Below, piece by piece: positions 1 to 10,209 of a stretch of DNA of 64,000 nt. The notes under the pieces were generated by a model, which worked only from the letters and a program-made list of their open reading frames with translations, had not been told where the DNA came from and made no database searches. The first letter of the stretch is position 1. Every line of letters starts with the position of its first letter. The stretch comes from Aldrovandia affinis (lineage: Eukaryota; Chordata; Actinopteri; Notacanthiformes; Halosauridae): contig JAINUG010000039.1 in NCBI GenBank assembly GCA_029706075.1, forward strand, positions 1,888,001 to 1,952,000. Reading direction: 5' to 3'. A program made the translations under genes and the position numbers.

Positions 1-1254
1 TTTCCATTCAGTAACAATATTCATAAACAATTCGCAGTCAAGGTTTTTTAGCTAGGATGAGGCTAAAAGATTCAAACGTTTTGGCACATTACCTTCACCA
101 GTGAAATGGTGTTATGCACTGATGGCAGTCTTGTATACCTAACTCTAAAGCATCCCCACATGTGTAAACGCTAATTAGAGAGGAACTACTCTCCGTATTT
201 AACTCATGGCAGAAAAATAGAAATATACAATTTAAATATAGATTGCACTCATTTCTTGTCCAGAAAAACGAATTACATTCTCACAGTTCTGACTGATATC
301 TGTGACATTGTTGAACCCAGTGCAGCTTAAACGACACCAGGTCAGAGCTATCAATGGTTTCCCTTCATTGGAGGTTGCTATGGAAACCACGCAGCGCCTC
401 ACATCTCACAGAGAGAAACTTGACACCCAAGCCATCTTGCGAAAATGAGCCTCCTGTTCCTTGTGAAACTTATTCGCCATTGGTGACGTTTTCAATTGTC
501 ATGCAAAACACATAATAAACGGTATGGAGAAGGTTTGTGTTTGTGTCTGTCTTGAAGGAGAGCCTTGAGATGAAATAGGGGTTAAAATGCCCTTTTAAGT
601 GCCGCAACAGCTTTGCAACAGGTAATTACGGATAAACACAAATCACAAAAGTGGCTGGTTATTTTCACTTGTGATCTCACAACACATCCTCCAAATTTCT
701 GGAAAGTTTGAGTAAGCGCTCTAGTAAAACAATATTTTATAATGGGTTGATTTAACTTTTTTTCCTAAAGGTGGAGATGGATCGTTATGTTTTTTTGTGC
801 ACGTGCCAAGTCGGAAGTTAATGTGCACGGTTTCTATTGATGATTTTTGTGCAGGCTCCATTCTCTTCGGATAAACGAGGTGCCAAGCTTTGGTACTGGT
901 GCATGAGAAGGAGCAGTGATGAACTGCACTGACTAACAGTTAACGAGTGAAGCAGGGACATATTCCTATGCACGAAGAACCCAGCAAGAAAATAAATGGC
1001 AATTAGCCAGAGCTAACAGACCATAGATAGCCTTGTTTCTTATACAGTAATTGTTTAATTCTGTCTTTAGTTGCTTGCCTGTTTGAGATCAGTTACCCTC
1101 TGATTTTGTAGATTTATTCCCTTATAGCTGGGCTCTGGGAGAGCAGGAGCATATGCCGCTAATCCTACTGTAGAACAGTCTGTAGGCCTCAATTCCAAAT
1201 GCTTAGCCCAACCAGTAAAACAATATTCTTATTGATGTTTGTGTGCAAATGCTT
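1..1254. other. Non-coding, nothing recognised
   Basis: The sequence is AT-rich with no open frame of note, repeat or RNA gene that I can identify. Confidence 0.6.
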
Positions 1255-1269
1255 CTAACAGTAACCTTT

Positions 1270-1403
1270 AAAGAAGGAGGAAGGGAGGGAGGGAGTGAGG
1301 GACAGAGACAGAGCAGGACAGACAGAGAAAGAAAGGGAGAAAAATTGAGAGAATAAGAGAGAGAGAGAGAAAGGGAGAGAGAGCAACAGAGACAGAGAGG
1401 AAC

Positions 1404-1444
<41 letters not shown>

Positions 1445-1495
1445 GAATGAGAGAGAGAGAGAAACATAGGGAGAGGGAGTGAGGGACAGAAAGCA
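1270..1495 (+). repeat. Homopurine GA-rich tract
   Basis: For about 225 bp the plus strand is almost entirely A and G (AGAGAG runs, GGGAGGGAGG blocks), broken by a few C and T. Long open frames on the opposite strand here are Ser/Leu-rich low-complexity artefacts. Such homopurine-homopyrimidine DNA can form triplexes (H-DNA) in principle. Confidence 0.9.
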
Positions 1496-1559
1496 GTGTG
1501 CAGACTTGTGAGACTTCACACAGCTCGACTGACCGCTATGAGGGAAGAAGAATAACATA

Positions 1560-3160
1560 TTGTGCTATTAACAGTAACACCAAATAACACACCTAAGCTT
1601 TACGTCCTTGTCGTGTTTGAGGTCTTGGAATTTTGTCATGTGACTGCATGGCTGAGTGAAAAACAACAGCCTTCACAAGAAGTCGCTCTATGATTACAGG
1701 CCTAAGTTACAATGCAACGGTAAGAAGCTGTTTGTGATGATCCATGATATTAAACACACGTCCTTTCAGGCGCTTCAAAGTATAAACAGTATTTGGGAAA
1801 TAACTACAATCCAAGCACGATTAACACATACAGTCACTATATCCTTCTGATCAACAGTGCAGTCTCAACAATATTTAAAGTGCTGTCTACGGAAAAAAAC
1901 TGTTTGCGTTTGGCCCTATCTTTGCAAGCGACATTAAGTACCTGCATTTCCTGAGCCATGAAGGAACTGACATAGTTATTTGCTGAGTTCAGGTATTTTG
2001 CATTGGCTCTTAAACGTAGGGCATATCCAAATACGGGAGGGTTTACGGGACCCCTTGATCACACGGCTTATCCGCTGGACATTTTGCATTTGACCCAGGG
2101 CCTCCGGAAGTCTGTGCTGTTATGTCTCCATTTTGCCTTTGTTTGTCGGCACAGATGGGCAGAGGGCAATAAAACCAATTCCTGAAGCATTTCATCATGC
2201 CTCCATTTGGTGCCAGTCAATCTGTCCATTTTTGGACACATTTGTTTTCCAGCTATTCAGTCCAAGGCAGGGAATAAATAGCAAGGCACTGCCCATGCCT
2301 TGCACAAAATGAATACACTTTAGGAGTGTGCCTTAAAAAGGAAATGTGGATCTTAAGAAAAAGAAAAACAAACATTGGCTTGTGGAAAGAGAAGCTTTTA
2401 AGGGACCGGCTTGACTGGAAATGACCCATCTTAAAGCTTTAAGAATGGAAGAATCTGGACAGACAACTTTGAGCCTAGGGTTATGTCTGTGATTTGTATC
2501 ATGTGTCCATGGTAACATAATATTTTATGGAAAAAATGCTTCCGAGAAGAAAATATGCACTCGAGTACACCCTAACCAAACCTCCCCACCTCCCCCTCAC
2601 TCAACAATCACATCCAAAAAAATGTGCCAAGAGTCAAATCTCGCTGGCAGCCCTGCAGGTATAACGCGCTCACTGAGAAAGCAGGAACACCTGAACACCT
2701 GTAGCTGCTCATACAGAAACCGATGATCTTGTGCAGCTGCTCTCCTGTTCACCACTTCCTCTTCTCTATGGCCATGACAGGACATGGCACTGGCAGTATT
2801 TGATTTACACCTTGCCCTTTCCTTGTTTTTGGTTTTCCCTTGCCCAACTCCGTGGGGAATCACCACGGACGGATTTGGCATGGCTTGCTGGGACACGTTA
2901 TCTTAAAATGCACCTCGCAACCGCTGCATAAGTGACCGATCTTGTTGGGCGAGCCCACAGCTTCCTGGCAGAGAGCCGTTGGGGTTAAGCGCAGATAGAA
3001 TCCATTAAAGTGAAAATGCTTGGAGCACAGGAAAGCCATGCTACCAGTGCAGGTAAGTTTGGGAGCGGGCAAGCTCACGACGATGAATAGTTTTGTTTCG
3101 ACTCACCCCATCTCTCATCACCCGAGGAGATAATGTTTCACGAGTCCGACTAAACATATG
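1560..3160. other. Non-coding spacer
   Basis: Frames of 60-99 codons occur without family resemblance. A 37-bp motif at about 2984-3020 (GCTTGGAGCA at its end) recurs at about 3766-3802. A strong donor-like CAG|GTAAGT at about 3052 has no supporting upstream exon that I could find. Confidence 0.5.
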
Positions 3161-3380
3161 CAATCATGCAAAAATAATATGAATAATTCATGTGAACCAT
3201 CAGCATCAAGATTACAATATTTCTGTGGTTGCTCTTTTATGACTGATCAAAAAAAGGCCTGCAGTATAGTTCAGTGGTGGGAATGGAAATCATATGAATC
3301 CAAAAGGAACCATTAACAGGAGAAAGGAAATTAAGTGGCACACATGGACCCATAGTCACCTTGTTACAGCCTCTCAAATG
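3161..3380 (+). repeat. Undescribed dispersed repeat, copy 1
   Basis: It matches 8719-8957 in direct orientation over its whole length. Shared landmarks are ATATGAATAATT, CTAGTTCAGTGGT-like, CCAAAAGGAACCATTAA and CACATTGTTACAG-like blocks. Identity is roughly three quarters by eye, with small indels. No terminal inverted repeats or coding potential were seen. Confidence 0.65.
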
Positions 3381-4502
3381 AAAATGAGCAGGCCCTGGGG
3401 CACTCCAGGGCCAGGGCTGAGGAGCGCCCGCTCTCGTGTGCTGTTGTGCAAACGTGCTCCCGGGGGAACAACTTTGCAGGCCGGTTTTTGTTCTGACCAA
3501 AATACATTGCAACCTCAATTATAACTTTTTTTATTAGACACATTTAATGTCTACTGAGGGATGATCTACCCTCTTAAGAGCATATTATGTTAGCGTAAGC
3601 CATGATGAATAAATGTCCAATATTCATGTCCCAGAACTTTTAATCAGATCAACCAAAGCTTTCGTTTTCTGCAAAGTGCTCTATGGCAAATGATTCCTTT
3701 AAAAAGAGGCTACATTTCTTGGTTAAATTATAGATTGACAGGTAAAATCGGCGGGGTCCTAATTGCAGGTAGAATCTGTTAAAGCAGAAATGCTTGGAGC
3801 AGGCGTGGATGCAAGAACGGAAAGTGCAAATGACTACAATCCAAGCACTTGGCTGTCACCGCCCTTAAATGATATTAGCTGGTTTCCAAGTGAAAACCCC
3901 CACCAATCAGGCCTCATTTTTCCTTATTCTATATTTGCTCCTTTGGTGGTCTTTGGGGAGACACATTTTTTGTGAAAAAAATAAAAATAAAAAATTATAA
4001 TTGAAAGTTATTTGCGTGACGTTTTCTCCTGTTTCTCATATTATTTGTGCTTTCTGCCTCATCCTACCTGGCCAGCGCTCATAACTTATTGTATTTATTG
4101 TACGTGTTACAGCACGTGATGCATTCTGACACGACTTGGTCACGCTGATTGATAGTGCATTTTACTGCTCGTTGAGAACAGTTAGTGAAAACTACCACAG
4201 ATCAAAGGCTCCTCATTACGATTATTCATTATTTGAGGTGTTTGACAATTAATAGCATTTTTTCCAAGAGCTTGGTAGTGGGGAAGGTTAAGTTGAGGTC
4301 TTCCGCAATTATCTGTGGAAGGGAAAACGCATTCAGGTGATTATGCTTTTAAAAATGAATCACAGCAGTTTGAATTATGGATGTCCATTCTATGAAATTA
4401 TTTCATTAAATTATCACAAATGGCTTTCAATGGACAAAGGAAGGTCGATGGCTTTTCCTATAAATCTGAGCGGCCTGCAGTTTTCCTGTATATGTATATA
4501 TA

Positions 4503-4867
4503 CAGGCGGCACGGTGGTGCAGTGGATAGCGCTGTCGCCTCACAGCAAGAAGGTCTCGGGTTCGAATCCAGGCCGGGGGCCTTTCTGTGCGGAGTTTGCA
4601 TGTTCTCCCGTGTCCGCGTGGGTTTCCTCCGGGTACTCCGGTTTCCTCCCACAGTCCAAAGACATGCACGTTAGGCTAATTGGACAGTCTAAATTGCCCG
4701 TAGGTATGAGTGTGTGAGTGAATGGTGTGTGTGCCCTGCGATGGATTGGCGACCTGTCCAGGGTGTATTCCTGCCTCTCGCCCGGAACGCATGCTGGGAT
4801 AGGCTCCAGCCCCCGCGACCCTGACCAAGAATAAGCGGCTTAGATAATGGATGGATGGATGGATGGA

Positions 4868-4870
<3 letters not shown>
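4503..4870 (+). repeat. Fish tRNA-promoter-like dispersed element ending in (GGAT)n
   Basis: It starts GGCGGCACGGTGGTGCAGTG with a box-B-like GGTTCGAATCC about 45 bp later. It continues through the TTTGCATGTTCTCC and GGGTTTCCTCCGGGTACTCC blocks seen in very many fish genomes and ends in a GGAT tandem tail. This fits a SINE-like retroelement. The family name is from general recognition and not verified. Confidence 0.7.

Positions 4871-4910
<40 letters not shown>
4871..4910. repeat. (AT)20 microsatellite
   Basis: An uninterrupted AT dinucleotide run lies between the (GGAT)n tail of the upstream element and the terminal repeat of a Tc1-like transposon. It probably provided the TA target. Confidence 0.97.
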
Positions 4911-4916
<6 letters not shown>

Positions 4917-5973
4917 TCAGTGGCCACTTTATTAGGTACACCTTTCTAGTACTGGGTAGGACCCCCCTTTGCCCCCAGAACAGCCTGAATTATTTGTGGC
5001 ATGGATTCAACAAGGTACTGGAAACATTCCTCAGAGATTCTGGTCCATGTTAACATGATAGCATCACGCGGTTGCTGCGTATTTGTCGGCTGCACATTCA
5101 TGTTGCGAATCTCCTGTTCCACCACATCCCAAAGGTGCTCTATTGGACTGAGATCGGGTGGCTGTGGAGGCCATTGGAGTACACTGAACTCATTGTCGTG
5201 TTTGTGGAACCAGCTTGAGATGACGTGTGCTTTGTGACATGGCGCATTATCCTGCTGAAAGTAGCCATTAGAAGATGTGTAGACTGTGGCCATAAAGGGA
5301 TGCACATGGTCAGCAATGAGACTCAGGTAGGCTGTGGTATTTAAACAATGCTCAATTGGTATTAAGGGACCTAATGTGTGCCAAGAAAACATTCCCCACA
5401 CCATTACACCACCACTACCAGCCTGAACCGTGACACATGGCTGCATGGATTCATGTTGTTTACACCAAATTCTGACCCTACCATCTGCATGTCGCAGTAG
5501 AATTTGAGATTCGTCAGACCAGGCGACGTTTTTCCAATCTTCAACTGTCCAGTGTAATGCGTGGTTATTTGAGTTACTGTCGCCTGCTTGTGAGCTTGAA
5601 CTAGTCATTCTCCTCTGGCCTCTCTCATTAACAAGGTGTTTTCACCCACAGAACTGCCGCTCACTGGATGTTTTTTGTTTTTCGCACCATTCTCTGTAAA
5701 CTCTAGAGACTGTTGTGCATGAAAATCCCATGAGATCAGCAGTTTCTGAGATACTCGCACCACCCCGTCTGGCACTAACAATCATTCCACGGTCCAAGCC
5801 ACTTAGATCACATTTCTTCCCCATTCATATTTTTGGTCTGAACAACAACTGAACCTCTTCAGCATGTCTGCATGCTTGTATGCATTGAGTTGCTGCCACA
5901 TGATTGGCTGATTAGATAATTGCATTAACAAGCAGGTGTACAGGTGCACCGAACAAAGTGGTCACTGACTGTA
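4910..5973 (-). mobile_element. Tc1/mariner-type transposon, internally deleted
   Basis: The element is flanked by TA. Its ends are inverted: CACACTCAGTGGCCACTTTA on the left, and TGGTCACTGACTG, whose complement is CAGTCAGTGACCA, on the right. It is about 1.06 kb and encodes a Tc1-like transposase on the minus strand. This terminal sequence belongs to a family that is very common in teleosts. Confidence 0.9.
4946..5824 (-). pseudogene. Tc1-like transposase, one in-frame stop plus internal deletion
   Basis: The frame starts MGKKCDLSGLDRGMIVSARR, with a helix-turn-helix-like N-terminal region (ISETADLMGFSCTTVSRVYREW). A single TGA (5641-5639) interrupts it. It then resumes in the same frame with the catalytic half: AWSDES (first Asp), YFQQDNAPCHKAH (second Asp) and PPDLSPIEHLWD (Glu), consistent with DD34E chemistry. 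It spans 293 codons against about 340 in complete relatives. The missing part lies just after the stop, between the DNA-binding and catalytic regions. The stop looks like CpG decay (CGN to TGA). Confidence 0.88.
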
Positions 5974-7196
5974 TATACGCATCATAAAAACAAAAGATAA
6001 TTAAAAAATTGAAGCTTAATTTTCCACCGCCAATGTCCCTGAATTTCCAGACAATGTTTTCCAGGTATATTTATAAGCACAATCCATATCTGTCTGTTTG
6101 TTTATTGTTACACAGGGCTGACAGTGTTGAGTGTAAGCAGACATAGCCAATGATTGACTATTTGTCCATTGTCCTTCTGTTTGGAGCGCTACTCACACAT
6201 TCTATTTCACGCCTAGTGCCGTACAACAACAACAAACAAAACATAATCCTAATCCATAAACCTTGTTTCACCACATGTGGGCTGCTCGTCTCCTTCCTAT
6301 ATTGCTTACATTGTTATATTCCTGACACAATCACAGGCAAGGTTCACAAAATGGAAGAGGCATGATTAATTCACTTCCAATACAATATTAATATGGGATT
6401 ATTACCTCTTTTTTTTGTTGCTCTCCCTCTTGTGTTTTTTTTTTTCTTTTTTCTTTTTACCGCAAGACAACATGAACAGAATTTTTAACAGTCGATTGTG
6501 TGCTGGTCTGTGATGGCCTGCCATCTGTGTCTCGCCGAGAAGAGCTTGTAATTGGTTTTCCTGAGGCCTGCCTTCGGAGATCGCATTCTCACTTGGCTTC
6601 TGTTATTGTCATCGTTGTTACTTCTGTTTAACTTGCCGAGCCCGCAGTTCATTCTACATTTGCTTTGTGCGTTCTTGATAAACCAATAATCGCATAAACA
6701 CCCCCAAAGTCCCTAAAAGAACATGCCATGCTACTGTCAGATTAATGTCGGCAGATCCATTACGTGGAATAACATTTTTTGAGAAAATGTAATTGAAAAG
6801 TGCCTCGGCCTCATAATTTTAGGTGCCCTGTCTGAACGTTAAAGTGAGCAGGACAGCATCCACTATACACAGACACAATATTTGTGAAGGTAACAAAACT
6901 ATTTCACGGGCTATTTGTTTTCTTTTGCAATGCTCACAATTATTTTACACTTACAGTTGACCATATGTGTCATTAAAAGAAAGTGTGCCTGCATTTTCAC
7001 ACTTCAAAGCTGTTCTGATTTACAAGGCCTCCAACCTATATAAGATATTGGCTACTAATCATGTTTGAGGTGGCGACTTAAAAAAAATCATGGTTGTCGT
7101 TAATAAAAGCCCAAACAGGACAGCACAATTGTAGTGCAATATCTCAACTGTCCAAAGCTATTACATTCTGTTTTCATAGCCAGATTATAAGACCAT
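5974..7196. other. Non-coding spacer
   Basis: AT-rich spacer with a T-rich patch near 6410-6455. No recognisable gene. Confidence 0.55.
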
Positions 7197-7324
7197 GTGA
7201 ACACAAGAACACATAGTGACAAGAATAGACCATTCAGCCCACCTAGGTTCGTCATTTTGCAGAGTGGCCTGTTAAAGTGGTTATGTATTCTTATGTTCTT
7301 ATGTTTCATAAGAAACATAAGAAC
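7197..7324 (-). repeat. LINE 3'-end fragment, inverted, ending in a palindrome
   Basis: Segments such as AAGAACACATAGTGACAAGA and CCATTCAGCCCACCTAGG resemble the reverse complement of the CR1/Rex1-like 3' end in fish, whose tail repeats TTATGTTC. The tail (TTATGTATTCTTATGTTCTT) also ends the LINE at 36110. The fragment finishes in a perfect 13-bp palindrome (GTTCTTATGTTTC, 4-bp centre) at 7295-7324. Confidence 0.55.
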
Positions 7325-7328
7325 ACTG

Positions 7329-7485
7329 TGGTTCTGTGTGGCTCAGTTGGTAGAGCACAGCGTTGGCAACGCTTAGGTTGTGGGTTCAATCCCCACTGGG
7401 GCCACATATACTGAAAATGTATGCATTCACTACTGTAAGTCGCTTTGGATAAAATCGTCTGCTAAATGGTGTATATTATTATATC
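7329..7485 (+). mobile_element. tRNA-derived SINE with L2-type tail, copy A
   Basis: The head has a box A (TGGCTCAGTTGG) and a box B (GGTTCAATCCC). The D-arm, an anticodon-like hairpin AGCG-TTGGCAA-CGCT (triplet GGC) and a perfect T-arm GTGGG/CCCAC can all be drawn. The tail GTAAGTCGCTTTGGATAAAA followed by TCTGCTAAATGG is the conserved L2-type LINE tail used for trans-mobilisation. Related copies lie at 35363, 39603, 53671 and 40136. Confidence 0.88.
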
Positions 7486-7964
7486 AATGGACGCACTCTC
7501 ACGTCATGCCAGAGACAAAAGACCAACTTCAGTGCCTGTCCCCTCAAAAGCCCAGACACAGCAAGGTCCCGCCCGATCCAAACAACTCGTCCCGTGACTT
7601 AGTCTGTGGGAAGGAGCGGCCACAGAACGAAATGTTCGTGAGGAAAGGGAGGCGGCCGAAAACAATAAAAATGAAGAAAAGAGAAGAAGCACGACGAAGG
7701 AGGGAAATCAAACAAAATCATTGTTCCGTTTGTGTGGGTGAGATCGGCCGGAAGTCACTGCACTAAAGAGCTCCTCTTCTTCTTCGTGTAACTCTCAGGC
7801 ACTGACCAGGGCAGCTGAATTCCAGGGTCAGGACCCCGGGCCACCACCAGCGGCCACGTGCACTCGTATACTCTGAAAACTAACCAAAACAGACTCTGCT
7901 GTCAAAAACTCACCAAAGCAGAAACGACTGTCTAAAACTTGTCAAAACAGACACCACTGTCTAA

Positions 7965-8175
7965 ACCAGCGTTTCCCAAACAATAGGACAGAACAACAAT
8001 AAATTACGGCATATCATACACATTCCATTGATATTCAGACCAATCAAATTAAACACTGCACTAGTTACAGTGTACATTCAGTTGATTTTCAGTTAAAAAA
8101 TTTTTTAAATGTAATTCCATATTTGAACATATGGCAGGCTACATTTTAATAAGGGGTGGATCAGCATAAATGTAT
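7965..8175 (+). mobile_element. hAT-like nonautonomous element, family member 1 (partial)
   Basis: It begins CAGCGTTTCCCAAAC and carries the internal GCACTAGTTACAGTGTACAT and GGCTACATTTTAATAAGG blocks. Both are also found in 39325-39580 and, inverted, in 31329-31627. The right end is not clear. Confidence 0.5.
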
Positions 8176-8264
8176 TGTGAGTTTTGTAATCAAACTTCTG
8201 CTCTTAATCTAATAATAATTGAATTAGCCCAATCATTTACACGATCTGACTCAATCTCCAGGTC

Positions 8265-8700
8265 CTGAGCCCTCAAAGCAGCGCAGAATCGCTACCCTTC
8301 TGCCACCATGCTTCATGTTGTAAAGGGATACTTCAGCAGTGGGGTCGCTCCAAGCTAATTTCCCACTGAACTCGATAGGAAAATTAGCATGGATGAACCC
8401 GACTGCCTAAGTACCCCCTTGCAAGGTGCTCCAGAATTTCTTCTATGCACTGTGAGAGACTTATGAATACTTACAGGGCATTTTTAGTTAAAGTAATTGC
8501 TACTAAAATAGCTTTTAGCAGTTACTGAAGCTAGGGGTGCACTTACTTTTTCCCACAGAGGTATTCGATGTCTGATGACTTTTTGTTGAGTAGATAATGA
8601 AAAAGTTGTAACTGTTTGTGTTATTTGCTATATCACATCACTTTTTATATATATTAGGACTTATGCGATCGTCAAATATCCTTTTAATACTTGTGTATAA
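8265..8700. mobile_element. Possible old Tc1-like remnant
   Basis: CCACCATGCTTCATG with CCTCAAAGCAGCGCAGAATC, and later GGGGTGCACTTACTTTTTCC, resemble segments typical of Tc1-like elements near the transposase and the 3' flank. No clear inverted termini or frame remain. Confidence 0.3.
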
Positions 8701-8718
8701 TCAAAAGGATACTGTATA

Positions 8719-8957
8719 CAATCATAAAAAATTATATGAATAATTAATGTAAGCCATCAGCTTCAAGTTTACAGTATTATTGTGGCTGCCATTTTATGAC
8801 TGATAAAAGAGGTCTGCAGTCTAGTTCAGTGGTAGAAATTGAAATAATATTAGTCCAAAAGGAACCATTAAGAGATAATGAGAATATATAAGAAAAAAAG
8901 AAAACATTTACTAGCAGACATGAACCCATAATCACATTGTTACAGTCTCTGAAATGA
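8719..8957 (+). repeat. Undescribed dispersed repeat, copy 2
   Basis: Second copy of the repeat at 3161-3380. It has an extra A-rich segment of about 25 bp in the middle, after GGAACCATTAA. It lies about 200 bp upstream of a Tc1-like element. Confidence 0.65.
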
Positions 8958-9170
8958 CTGTTTACTTTCAGCCCTTGGATTGATGTTATTAGCATTGCAA
9001 TACCACATTTGCAAGATACCAACAACAATTACTGCCCCAAATGCCAAACAGGCACTCCTACCATTTTCCACTACCTCTGCTTTTCCATGGGGCTCTCTTG
9101 GTGAGCTAATTGTTTCCCACATAAGTATTGCAATTGATGGTGAAGAACTTATTCAGTCGTTAGGAGAAAA

Positions 9171-10209
9171 TACAGCGGGTAGACAATATAATGGAAACAC
9201 CACATAAAAAAGAACTCATATTTTAAAGTAACTAAAGCGCAATTAAAAAGGAGTCTACACATGTGTTCCAAATTAATGTCAATACGAATTAGCAATGTGT
9301 CTGCTATATAATACATTTTAAAATCAAATTAAGTTGATTTTAAAATGTAAACAAGGAGAAACTGCATCAGGAAAGAGGAACAGTCGCAAGTCGAAGCTCA
9401 CCAACAGAGATTGACGGACAGGATAGCTCAAAATCACAGAACAGCCTCAAAAAATACCACAGAATTTAATCTGATCATCCATGAGCCAGGCTCACCAAAA
9501 ACTGCTTCACAAAGTAGATATTTATGGTAGGGCTGCAATGCAGAAACCGCTTGTAATCAAGGCCAATGTGCAACAACGCACAATCTGGTGTAATGAGCAC
9601 AAAACCTGGATTTCTGAACCTGGAAAGTAATATGGTTCAATGAGCCGCCTTTTACCATTTTTCCTACATCTGGTCCGGTTTATGTTTGGAGAAAGCCAAA
9701 GGAAGCCATAAACCCACAATGCCTGTTCCCAACTGTTAAATATGGTGGTCGATCTGTTATGGATTGGGAAACCAACTCGTGGGAGCCATTGGGTCCAATT
9801 ATTACTCCGCATGGTAGAATTATGGCTAAGATATATAAATGAATCCATTTTAGGCGACCAGGTGCACCCTATGGTGCAAACATTGTTTCCTCAAGATGTT
9901 CCCATATTCCAAGACAACACCCCCATACATACTGCTAAACAAATTCAAGAGTGGTTTCATAAACACCAGGATGAAGTCATAAACTTTTACGGGAAGTTCC
10001 GGAACAGAGTGATCTCCTGCATCTCTCAAAGAACTGGAGGCTTTCCTTAAGAACGGTCCAATATCCTGCTAGAAATAGTTCATAGTTGTATAACAGCATT
10101 CCAAGAAGGATTGAAGCTGTTTTGAAAGCAAGGGGCAGCCAAACTCCTTATTTGTTCATTGTGTAATATATTGTGATTGGTGTATCCATTGTTTTGTCTA
10201 CCACCTGTA
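9171..10209 (+). mobile_element. Tc1-like transposon with inverted termini
   Basis: The left terminus TACAGCGGGTAGACAATATA and the right terminus (complement TACAGGTGGTAGACAAAACA) are near-matching inverted repeats of about 29 bp beginning with TA. Total length is 1.04 kb. It contains a plus-strand degenerate transposase and belongs to a different family from the element at 4910. Confidence 0.85.
9380..10135 (+). pseudogene. Tc1-like transposase, heavily decayed
   Basis: Short frames in several phases spell recognisable Tc1-like pieces: VYVWRKPKEAINPQCLFPTV, KYGGRSVMDW, GDQVHPMVQTLFPQDVPIFQ (before the second catalytic Asp) and, near the end, SIPRRIEAVLKARGSQTPY. Multiple frameshifts and stops separate them, so it cannot be functional. 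Confidence 0.85.

Noticed and set aside
1255-1558. Two overlapping minus-strand frames of 70 and 96 codons
   Set aside because: They are Ser/Leu low-complexity translations of the homopurine tract.
3020-3060. Exon ending at CAG|GTAAGT near 3052
   Set aside because: The donor consensus is good, but no upstream open frame with an acceptor or family similarity could be shown.
7340-7405. Possible functional tRNA gene
   Set aside because: Arms look tRNA-like but the acceptor stem does not pair, and the unit recurs as a SINE with an L2-type tail.
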